Shown here one piece after another: positions 24,492 to 31,165 of a stretch of DNA of 64,000 nt. The notes beneath the pieces are model-generated. The model did no database searches. It was not told the origin of the DNA and saw nothing but the letters and a program-made list of their open reading frames with translations. The position numbers and the translations under genes were made by a program. Within the stretch, counting starts at the first letter, position 1, and every line of letters begins with the position of its first letter. The DNA lies in assembly GCA_964615375.1 (NCBI GenBank), contig CAZTOW010000006.1, forward strand, positions 62,001-126,000, read 5' to 3'. This DNA is from CAZKWG01 sp964615375. Its GTDB lineage: Bacteria; Myxococcota_A; UBA796; CAZKWG01.

Positions 24492-25994
24492 GTGCGCTGG
24501 CGCCAGACCTTCCTGATCGGGCTCGGGGCCGCCGTGTGGATGGCGTGGTGGCTCGCCCACAACCCGCTGCCCGACGGCTTCCAGAACGAGTACCTGCACA
24601 TCGGCAACGCCTACGACCTGTGGAGCGCCCTGCTCCGCGGGGCCTGGTGGCAGGTGCGCCTGCTGGTGGAGGGCAACTACTGGCCGCCGGGCTTCTACCT
24701 GCTGCCGATGCCCCTGCTGTGGGCCTCGGCGATGCGCGACGGCACCCAGCCCTGGGGCCTGCTGGTGGCGGCGAACCTCGTCCACCTCGGGGTGCTGCTG
24801 GCGGCGATGCGCGCTCTCAGCCGGGATCTGCGCGCGCCGCTGGCCCCGCTGATCCTGGTGCTCTGCCCGGGGGTCTTCGGCTCGATGGTGCGCTACGAGC
24901 CGAACCTGGCGGTGCTGGCCTGGACGGCGGCGGGGCTGAGCTGCCTGCTGCGAAGCGACGGGCTGCGGGATCGGCGCTGGACGGTGGGCTGGGGGCTGTG
25001 CCTGGCGGTGGGCCTCCTGATGGACCGGCTGAGCGTGGGCTTCTTCCTGATCCCCGCGCTGCTGCCGCTGCTCCGCGGGCTGGACCGGCGCGGCTGGATG
25101 AACCTGGGGCTGGCGATGATCCCGGTCGTGATCCTGGACGGCTACTGGTACGCCTGCTTCCTGCGCACCAGCGCGGCCGAGCTGCTGAGCCAGGCGCCCG
25201 TGGGCGAGATCGACAGCGCCGGACAGGTGACGGCTACGCCCTTCCCCTGGTCGCTGGCCTATTATCCGCTGGCCCTCCTGGACAGCCAGGCCGGGCCGCT
25301 GGCCGGGATCGCCCTGCTGCTGGGGCTGCGGGGGCCGCGGAGCCGGGAGCGCCTGATCCTCCTGTGCTCGGCGGGGCTGAGCGCGCTCTTCTTCACGCTG
25401 GTGGCCAAGAAGCAGGTCTTCTACACGCTGCCCGCGCTGGTGCCGCTGGTCGCCCTGCTGCCCGCGGGCCGGCTCTCCTGGCTCGCGCTGGCGGGCGGGG
25501 TGTGGTCCTTCCTGGCCTTGGGCCTGGGCTGGGCGCCGGGCGGGCCCTTCCTGCCCGAGCCCTGGGTCTCGCCGCGCCACACGCTGGCCAGCCCGCCCTC
25601 GCACCTGGACAGCCCGCTGGCCCGCGCGGTGGAGGCCCTCGGGCCGAGCCCTCGCCACGTCCTGGTGCTCAGCGAGGACGAGACCTTCTACGAGGGCTTC
25701 GCCATCCTGGCGGTGCGCGCGCACTGGATGTGGGCGGACGCGCGCGGGGTCGTGCTGGACCCCCAGGGCACCACCGAGCGCATCGACCAGGTGGACGCCT
25801 TCCTGTGGATCACGCCCACCGCCGGGGTCTGGCCCTCGGCCGCCGACATCAACGCGGAGCTGCGCGAGGACCACTACGACCTGCCCAACACGCCGCCCGT
25901 GGCCCGGGTCGTGCAGGACGCGCGCCCCGCGTTCCAGGAGACCGCCCGCCTGCGCGGCGAGAGCCTGGACGTGGTGGTCTACAAGCGGCGCTGA
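24492..25994 (+). CDS. GT39/PMT-like membrane glycosyltransferase
   Basis: A 500-residue polytopic protein starting with GTG at 24492. The first helix (FLIGLGAAVWMAWWLA) is followed by a periplasmic loop (NPLPDGFQNEYLHIGNAYDLW) and an NYWPPGFYLLPMPLLW segment, in the place where GT39/ArnT-like enzymes carry their catalytic acidic residue and P-P motif. A KKQVFYTLPALVPLVALLPA segment late in the membrane domain resembles the K-x-x-x-Y-x-LP motif of ArnT and PMT proteins. The last 120 residues are soluble. The 150-bp gap upstream is AT-enriched near 24440 and shows no clear gene. It ends in a dyad shared with the convergent reductase gene. Confidence 0.72.
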   Translation: MRWRQTFLIGLGAAVWMAWWLAHNPLPDGFQNEYLHIGNAYDLWSALLRGAWWQVRLLVEGNYWPPGFYLLPMPLLWASAMRDGTQPWGLLVAANLVHLGVLLAAMRALSRDLRAPLAPLILVLCPGVFGSMVRYEPNLAVLAWTAAGLSCLLRSDGLRDRRWTVGWGLCLAVGLLMDRLSVGFFLIPALLPLLRGLDRRGWMNLGLAMIPVVILDGYWYACFLRTSAAELLSQAPVGEIDSAGQVTATPFPWSLAYYPLALLDSQAGPLAGIALLLGLRGPRSRERLILLCSAGLSALFFTLVAKKQVFYTLPALVPLVALLPAGRLSWLALAGGVWSFLALGLGWAPGGPFLPEPWVSPRHTLASPPSHLDSPLARAVEALGPSPRHVLVLSEDETFYEGFAILAVRAHWMWADARGVVLDPQGTTERIDQVDAFLWITPTAGVWPSAADINAELREDHYDLPNTPPVARVVQDARPAFQETARLRGESLDVVVYKRR

Positions 25995-26004
25995 GGGTCA
26001 GCGC
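25988..26004. terminator. Dyad spanning two convergent stop codons
   Basis: GCGCTGA and TCAGCGC pair perfectly around a GGG loop and contain the TGA of the plus-strand gene (25992-25994) and the TCA of the minus-strand gene (25998-26000). No T-tract is present. Confidence 0.4.
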
Positions 26005-26843
26005 GACTTCATCGACGCCAGCATCTGCTTGACGGCACCCCGGTCGAAGGCCGTGATCCCGCCGAACTCCTGGCCCACGCGCAGCCACTCGCCGCCGTCG
26101 ATGGTCACGCACTCGCCGTTGATGTAGGCGGCCATGGGCGACATCAGGAAGGCCGCGAGGTTGGCCAGCTCGGGCGGCTCGCCGAAGCGCCCGGTGGGGT
26201 TCATCTTCTTGCCCTCCTCCTCCATGCCCGTGCTCATCATCAGGCGGGAGAAGGCGCCCTCCGTGGGGAAGGGCCCCGGCGCGATGGCGTTGAGCCGGAT
26301 GCCGTAGAGCCCCCACTCCACCGCCAGCGAGCGGGTCATCGCCAGCACGCCCGCCTTGGCCGAGGCGCTGGGCACCACGAAGGCCGAGCCCATCCAGGCG
26401 TAGGTGGTGACGATGTTGAGCACGCGCCCGCCGCTCTCGCGCTCGATCCAGCGCTTCCCCATGGCCTGCGTGCAGTGGAAGGTGCCGTAGAGCACGATCT
26501 GGATGACGGAGTTGAAGGCGTTCGGCGAGAGATCCTCGGTGGGCGCCAGGAAGTTGCCCGCCGCGTTGTTCACCAGGCCGGTGATCGGCCCGAGCTCCGC
26601 CTCCAGCTGGGTGATCCCGGCGTTCACGCTGGCGGGATCGCGCACGTCCACGCTGGCGAGAGCGGCCCGACCGCCCTTCGCCCGCACCGCCGCCACCGTC
26701 TCCTCCAGCGGACCCGTGCGCCGACCGCAGATGGCCACACTCGCCCCCACCTCGGCCATGCGCTCGACCATGGCCCGGCCGAGCCCGGTCCCGCCTCCCG
26801 TGACGAGGATGGTCTGTCCGGCGAGCAGATCTGCGGTGAACAT
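25998..26843 (-). CDS. 2,4-dienoyl-CoA reductase-type SDR
   Basis: A 281-residue cytoplasmic short-chain dehydrogenase; the ATG at 26843 has AGGAGG 4 nt upstream. Cofactor motif ILVTGGGTGLGRAMV (TGxxxGxG), NADPH-type GRR after beta-2, VDVRD, and NNAAGNF. The sequence closely resembles mammalian mitochondrial DECR: NAAGNFLAPTEDLSPNAF, VVPSASAKAGVLAMTRSLA (Lys in SxxxK rather than YxxxK), PGPFPTEGAFSRL and FGEPPELANLAAFL. DECR-type enzymes reduce 2,4-dienoyl-CoA with NADPH during beta-oxidation of polyunsaturated fatty acids. A Nudix gene of the CoA-cleaving NUDT19 type nearby fits acyl-CoA metabolism. Confidence 0.87.
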   Translation of the reverse strand: MFTADLLAGQTILVTGGGTGLGRAMVERMAEVGASVAICGRRTGPLEETVAAVRAKGGRAALASVDVRDPASVNAGITQLEAELGPITGLVNNAAGNFLAPTEDLSPNAFNSVIQIVLYGTFHCTQAMGKRWIERESGGRVLNIVTTYAWMGSAFVVPSASAKAGVLAMTRSLAVEWGLYGIRLNAIAPGPFPTEGAFSRLMMSTGMEEEGKKMNPTGRFGEPPELANLAAFLMSPMAAYINGECVTIDGGEWLRVGQEFGGITAFDRGAVKQMLASMKSR

Positions 26844-26909
26844 CGTGCCTCCTGGCTTCGGGTCCCCCAAACGCTATCCGATCCGCGAGCGCCGCGTTAG
26901 CTGCGCGGG

Positions 26910-27629
26910 ATGAGCAGGCGCGATCTCCCGAAGATACTCATCCTGAAGATGGGCTCCGCCGAGCCTCCGATCGCCGCCCAGCACGGTGATTACGAGGAGT
27001 GGTTCACGGCCGGGCTGCAGGACGGCGCGCGGCGCTGTCACGTCGTGGCTTCTTTCCGCGGCGAGACCATGCCGCGCCTGGAGGGCTACGGTGGGGTCAT
27101 CCTCACCGGATCGCCGCTCTCTGTGCGCGATCAGCAGCCCTGGATGGACAGCGTGGCGCGCTGGGCCCTCTCCGCCGCCTCCGCGGGCATCCCGGTCCTG
27201 GCTGTGTGCTTCGGGCACCAGCTCCTCGGCGAGGCCCTGGGTGGGCGGGTGGAGCGCAGCCCGGACGGGGGCGAGCACGGCACGGTGGAGGTCGAGCTCA
27301 CCGACGAGGGCTACGGCGATCCGCTCTTTCTGGGGCTGGGAACGCGGCTGCGCGTGCAGGCCACCCACCAGGACGCCCTGGTCCGGCCGCCCTCGCGGGA
27401 GGACGTGATCCGCCTGGCGGGCAACAGCTCGAGCGCCTGGCAGAGCTTCGGGGTGGGGGCCGCGCTGCGGGCGGTGCAGTTCCACCCGGAGATCCCACCG
27501 CGTGCGCTGGAGGACCTCAACCGGCTGCGCGGCCGGACGGGCCGGGTCTCGCCCACCTCCGACGGGGGCTCCATCCTGCGCAACTGGGACCAGCACTTCG
27601 TCCGCCGGGCGGAGGGCCGCCATGGTTGA
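26910..27629 (+). CDS. Class I glutamine amidotransferase (GuaA-type domain, stand-alone)
   Basis: A 239-residue protein with the class I GATase triad: nucleophile Cys in VLAVCFGHQLLGEALGG (about residue 93) and His/Glu in AVQFHPEIPP. The oxyanion loop YGGVILTGSPLSV is present. It resembles the stand-alone GMP-synthase-like amidotransferases (GATase1_1), which release ammonia from glutamine or hydrolyse gamma-glutamyl bonds; no synthetase partner is adjacent. It overlaps the start of the Nudix gene by 8 bp, so the two are coupled. Divergent from the dienoyl-CoA reductase with a 66-bp gap. Confidence 0.85.
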   Translation: MSRRDLPKILILKMGSAEPPIAAQHGDYEEWFTAGLQDGARRCHVVASFRGETMPRLEGYGGVILTGSPLSVRDQQPWMDSVARWALSAASAGIPVLAVCFGHQLLGEALGGRVERSPDGGEHGTVEVELTDEGYGDPLFLGLGTRLRVQATHQDALVRPPSREDVIRLAGNSSSAWQSFGVGAALRAVQFHPEIPPRALEDLNRLRGRTGRVSPTSDGGSILRNWDQHFVRRAEGRHG

Positions 27630-28383
27630 GCCCCGCCCCGCGGCCACCGTGGTCCTGCTGCGGGAGGGGCCCGAGGGCCTGGAGACCCTGCTGCTGCGGC
27701 GCTCCTCCCGGGTGGGCTTCTTCCCGCTGGCCTGGGTCTTCCCGGGTGGGCGGGTGGACGCCGCCGACGCGCTCCTGCCCGTGCTGGGCGAGAGCCCGCG
27801 GCTCACGGAGGAGGGCCTGCTGGCTGCGCGCGCCGCCGCGCGCGAGTGCTTCGAGGAGGCGGGGGTCTGGCTGGGCGAGGGCGACCCGGGAGAGGAGGCG
27901 CGCGCGCGGCTCAACGCGGGTGAGCTCCACCTCCACGAGCTCCCGGGGCTGCGGGTGGATCTGGCGCGGCTGCTCCCCTGGGCGCGCTGGGTCACGCCCG
28001 TGATCGAGTCGCGCCGCTATGACACCTGGTTCTTCCTCGCGCTGGTGCCGCCGGAGACCGAGGCCCACCCCGACGAGGGCGAGGCCACACACAGCCGCTG
28101 GGTGCGCCCGGCCGACGCGCTGGCCAGCCCCGACGACTTCCCGATGGCGCCGCCCACCTTCCGCACGCTGGAGGAGCTGACCGAGCTCGGCGCGCTCGAC
28201 GCCATCCAGGCCGCCGCGCCCGCCCGCCGCCTGGCCCCCGTCTGCCCGCGCCTGGAGCAGAACGACGAGGGCGGCTGGGAGATCGTGCTCCCCGGGGACC
28301 CGACCTACCCCTCGGAGGATCCCGTGGACGGCCCCACCCGCATCGGCTTCCGCCAGGGCCGCTGGTGGAGCCACCGCCCCTGA
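27622..28383 (+). CDS. NUDT19-like Nudix hydrolase
   Basis: A 253-residue protein starting at ATG 27622, inside the end of the amidotransferase gene. The N-terminal strand (PAATVVLLREG) and FFPLAWVFPGGRVDAAD start a Nudix fold. The Nudix box is split: the G-rich half GGRVDAAD is separated from the catalytic helix AARECFEEAGVWL (REcFEEAGV) by an insertion of about 20 residues. A split Nudix box is characteristic of NUDT19/RP2p-type enzymes, which hydrolyse CoA and acyl-CoA to 3',5'-ADP and phosphopantetheine. The neighbouring DECR-like gene supports a CoA link, but the activity is inference. Confidence 0.83.
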   Translation: MVEPRPAATVVLLREGPEGLETLLLRRSSRVGFFPLAWVFPGGRVDAADALLPVLGESPRLTEEGLLAARAAARECFEEAGVWLGEGDPGEEARARLNAGELHLHELPGLRVDLARLLPWARWVTPVIESRRYDTWFFLALVPPETEAHPDEGEATHSRWVRPADALASPDDFPMAPPTFRTLEELTELGALDAIQAAAPARRLAPVCPRLEQNDEGGWEIVLPGDPTYPSEDPVDGPTRIGFRQGRWWSHRP

Positions 28384-28394
28384 GCGCGCTCAGG
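28379..28394. terminator. 16-nt palindrome spanning two convergent stop codons
   Basis: CCTGAGCG followed directly by CGCTCAGG is a perfect palindrome that includes the Nudix TGA (28381-28383) and the PilZ-like TCA (28390-28392). It could form a small hairpin in either transcript. No T-tract is seen. Confidence 0.4.
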
Positions 28395-29544
28395 CCCGCG
28401 CGACCGCCGTCGCCAGCACCCGGTGCTGCTCCTCGCTCAGGTGGAGCTGGAAGCCCGTCCCGCTGATCATCGGCGCGACCACCTCCGCCTTGCAGACGAC
28501 GTTCCCGCCATTGGGCAGGTCGATCCGCACCAGGGCCATGGTCCCGCGCACCCGCAGATCCTCGATCTCGGTCACGGCCAGGAGCAGCCCCGATCCGCGG
28601 ATATGCTGCTCATAGTCGCGCTTGAAGGCGGGCCAGGTGCGGTAGCGGACCAGCACCTGCACGGGGCGGCTGCCCACCTTGATGGCCAGGGCGGGGTCCG
28701 TGCCCCGCCGGAAGGGCTGGGAGGCGGCGCTGTCCTGGTTCAGGGGCGCGGGGGCGGGAGCCAGCGCAGGCCCGGGGCGGGCGGCCGGGCTGGGCAGGAC
28801 CACCTGGGTGGTCGGGGCCTGCCCGGGGGCCAGGCGCTGGCGCGGGGCGGGCGGGATCGGCTCGGGTCGGGGGCTCAGCTCGGGCCGGGGCGCGGGTTCG
28901 ACCCGAGGAGCGGGGTCGGGGCGGGGGAGCGGCTCCAGGCGGGGGATGGGCTCCAGGCGGGGGATCCCTGGCGGCCCGGGGCTTCGGCTCGCGGAGGCCA
29001 CCGGGCGCTGTTGCGGGACCGGCGCGCGCATGGTCCGGGACAGGCTCTGCTTGATCGCGGCCGTGATCGCCTCGCGCCCGCCGGGCGGATCGGAGGGCTT
29101 CCCCGTCGGCGTGCGCTCCGCGCCGCGCTGCCCCGCGCCCAGCCGGTACTTCGCCCCCTTTCGCACGCTGGAGCCGAGCCGGGCCGGCTCGCGCACGGCC
29201 GCCAGCGAGGCCGCCAGCGCGACGTCCTCCCGGCTCACGCTGTTGCTGCGCTCGACCAGCCAGCTCTGCATCAGCGCGCGGTTCTGCTCGGTCATGACGA
29301 TGATGCGGCCGTCGTAGAGCGGGTGCTCGCCCGAGGGCCCTGGCCGCTGGGACTCCACGCGCAGCGCGCCCACCACCATCTCCGGGCGTCCGACCAGCTG
29401 CATCCGCCAGTCCAGCACCTCCCCCGGCGACAGCGCCCCGGGTACCTGGAAGACCAGGTGGTCCCCGTCGATGTTCCGGGCGCAGCCGAAGACGAGCCCC
29501 TGCCGCGTCTGGAGCGCGAAGATGGCGTTGACGTGGAAGCGCAT
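28390..29544 (-). CDS. PilZ-like domain protein with Pro-rich linker
   Basis: A 384-residue protein counted from ATG 29544; a TTG start 21 nt upstream is possible, and neither has a clear ribosome site. Residues 1-100 form a compact beta-rich domain (GLVFGCARNIDGDHLVF). Residues 170-290 are a Pro/Arg/Glu linker with repeated PRxEPxPR units. The C-terminal 100 residues (YRTWPAFKRDYEQHIRGSGLLL, then DLRVRGTMALVRIDLPNGG and KAEVV) match the PilZ-like family described from Myxococcus, which often replaces the c-di-GMP RxxxR motif. Such proteins act in motility or surface regulation. No c-di-GMP signature is clear here, so ligand binding is uncertain. Confidence 0.7.
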   Translation of the reverse strand: MRFHVNAIFALQTRQGLVFGCARNIDGDHLVFQVPGALSPGEVLDWRMQLVGRPEMVVGALRVESQRPGPSGEHPLYDGRIIVMTEQNRALMQSWLVERSNSVSREDVALAASLAAVREPARLGSSVRKGAKYRLGAGQRGAERTPTGKPSDPPGGREAITAAIKQSLSRTMRAPVPQQRPVASASRSPGPPGIPRLEPIPRLEPLPRPDPAPRVEPAPRPELSPRPEPIPPAPRQRLAPGQAPTTQVVLPSPAARPGPALAPAPAPLNQDSAASQPFRRGTDPALAIKVGSRPVQVLVRYRTWPAFKRDYEQHIRGSGLLLAVTEIEDLRVRGTMALVRIDLPNGGNVVCKAEVVAPMISGTGFQLHLSEEQHRVLATAVARA

Positions 29545-29681
29545 GGTGCCCGCGGTGACGCTCAAGCTAGACGCAGTTTCTTACGAGCCGCCAGAGCCTC
29601 GGGATCACGATCCTTCGGACCACGCCTTGCTCGTGCCCATCGGCGACGTGCGCGCCGCGCTGAGCGGGTTAGATTGAGCTC

Positions 29682-29781
29682 GGTGGGTGGTGCCAGGCCG
29701 GTGCCGGCCCCGGTCTTCAAAACCGGTGGGGCGCGTTGGGAGACGTCGCTCGGTAGGTTCGACCCCTATCACCCGCCGCCA
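29682..29781 (+). tRNA. selC: tRNA-Sec (UCA anticodon)
   Basis: A 100-nt tRNA with encoded CCA. The acceptor stem has 8 bp (29682-29689 with 29770-29777, one G-U pair) and the T stem 5 bp (29753-29757 with 29765-29769), the 8/5 arrangement diagnostic of bacterial tRNA-Sec. The anticodon stem CCGGT/ACCGG (29710-29714, 29722-29726) holds the loop CUUCAAA with anticodon UCA at 29717-29719. A long variable arm covers 29727-29752. The T loop is TTCGACC, the discriminator G (29778), then CCA. It would insert selenocysteine at UGA with SelA, SelB and SelD, none of which is in this window. A TAGATT hexamer at about 29670 may be its -10 element. Confidence 0.93.
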
Positions 29782-29784
29782 AAC

Positions 29785-31059
29785 TCACTCCCCCGCCCCC
29801 TCCGTCTGCGGGAGCGTGCTGCCCAGGCGCACGAGCTCCGCCCAGGGGGCGAAGACCTGCTCTGGCCGAAGCGGGCCGGTGTCGGGTCGGTCCTCCGTGG
29901 TGGCGGCGAAGGCGGTGCTCTGGGCTCGGGTCAGGCCGCCGTGCGAGCCGACCTGCCCGCCGCGGAGCAGGGTGGCGGCGTAGACGAGGTTGGGACCGTA
30001 GGTGTAGCCGTCCTCCATGGAGAAGAGCACCTGCGCGGGCCACTCCACGAGGTCGGTGAGGCCGCGCCGCACGCGGACGGGAGCCCAGGGGTAGGCGTGG
30101 TTCCAGCTGTGGGCGAGCAGGTCGCGCTCCTCGATCCAGCCGCCGCCCAGCTCGCGCCAGAGCGGCGCCAGCGTGAGGGGGTCCCCCAGCTCGGGCTCGT
30201 AGAGGTAGCGGCTGCCCTCCCAGCGCAGGCGCGCCGTGTGGAGGCCGTTTCGGACGGAGTAGACCCGCGCGCCGTCGCCGTCGCGCGAGAAGGCGATGCC
30301 GACGCCGGTGACGTGGGCGATGACCTCCGCCACCTCTGCGGCGCTGTCCGGCGCGCACCAGGCGCCGCCGCCGCCCACATCGCCCAGAGGCACGAGGTGG
30401 ACACCCCGCCGGCCCTGCCGCCCCGGCGTGAAGCCCGAGACGACCAGCATCTTCTCCATGTCTTTGGTGTCCACATGCGTGTGGGCCCCGAAGTACATCC
30501 CGTGATCGCTGGCGGTGACCACGCCGGGCAGCACACCCTCCCGGCGGTGGTACTCCTCGCGGACGGCGGCGATCTCGGCGAAGATGTCGATGAGCGCCGT
30601 CCGCAGGGCCTCGCGCCCCTCGAAGTGAGCCACGCCGTCGGTGGCGGCGATGTAGCCCAGCCAGGGGCCGCCACCCCGCTGGAAGCGCCAGGTGCACCAG
30701 CGCACCTGACCGTAGGCCAGGGCGCGCGTGAGCACGTAGATGGCGAGCTGGCCGAGCGCCCCGCGCGGCCGGAGCTGGTAGGGATCGAAGACCGACTCGG
30801 AGGTCGGATCAGCCAGCCCGCCGCGGATCTCCCCTGAGGGCGGGTGGAAGTAGCGGGCCTCGTAGCCCGGGGGTCGCCGCTCGAAGACGCCCTGGATGAG
30901 CGAGGGCACGGCCACGTGGGTCAGCGACGGGAAGACGGAGATGAGGGGGCGCGGCTCCTGAAAGCCGGGCATCAACCCGTCATCCCAGAGCTCCCACGCG
31001 ACATCGAAGGGGACGGCGTCGATCACCAGGAAGAGCATCGGGCGGGGGGAGCCCATCAT
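29785..31059 (-). CDS. Alkaline-phosphatase-superfamily phosphodiesterase/phosphatase-like protein
   Basis: A 424-residue protein without a signal peptide. Metal-site motifs of the type I phosphodiesterase/nucleotide pyrophosphatase family are visible: MLFLVIDAVPFDV (first Asp), FPSLTHVAVPSLIQG (nucleophile Thr in SLTH), YIAATDGVAHFEG (Asp and His) and VTASDHGMYFGAHTHVD (DHG and a second His). It should hydrolyse a phosphate mono- or diester; substrate unknown. It ends 3 bp from the convergent tRNA-Sec gene, so read-through from either side would run antisense. The first residues (MMGSPRP) give two possible ATG starts 3 nt apart. Confidence 0.82.
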   Translation of the reverse strand: MMGSPRPMLFLVIDAVPFDVAWELWDDGLMPGFQEPRPLISVFPSLTHVAVPSLIQGVFERRPPGYEARYFHPPSGEIRGGLADPTSESVFDPYQLRPRGALGQLAIYVLTRALAYGQVRWCTWRFQRGGGPWLGYIAATDGVAHFEGREALRTALIDIFAEIAAVREEYHRREGVLPGVVTASDHGMYFGAHTHVDTKDMEKMLVVSGFTPGRQGRRGVHLVPLGDVGGGGAWCAPDSAAEVAEVIAHVTGVGIAFSRDGDGARVYSVRNGLHTARLRWEGSRYLYEPELGDPLTLAPLWRELGGGWIEERDLLAHSWNHAYPWAPVRVRRGLTDLVEWPAQVLFSMEDGYTYGPNLVYAATLLRGGQVGSHGGLTRAQSTAFAATTEDRPDTGPLRPEQVFAPWAELVRLGSTLPQTEGAGE

Positions 31060-31116
31060 CGCTCCGGGACCGGGGGAGAGGCCGACGCGCCGACCGCGTC
31101 CCTATGCACATAAGCA

Positions 31117-31147
31117 CATGGCCCGGGGACACAAGCCCCGGGCCATG
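31117..31147 (-). terminator. Strong hairpin downstream of the TSP3-repeat gene
   Basis: A perfect 12-bp stem (CATGGCCCGGGG at 31117-31128 with CCCCGGGCCATG at 31136-31147) around a 7-nt loop lies 18 nt past the stop of the minus-strand gene ending at 31166. On that strand it is followed by CTTATGTGC rather than a clean T-run. Confidence 0.65.
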
Positions 31148-31165
31148 GAATCGCGCGGTGGTCGG

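Noticed and set aside
29471..29677. 68-codon plus-strand frame before the tRNA-Sec gene
   Set aside because: Mostly antisense to the PilZ-like gene with no ribosome site; its end overlaps the likely tRNA promoter.
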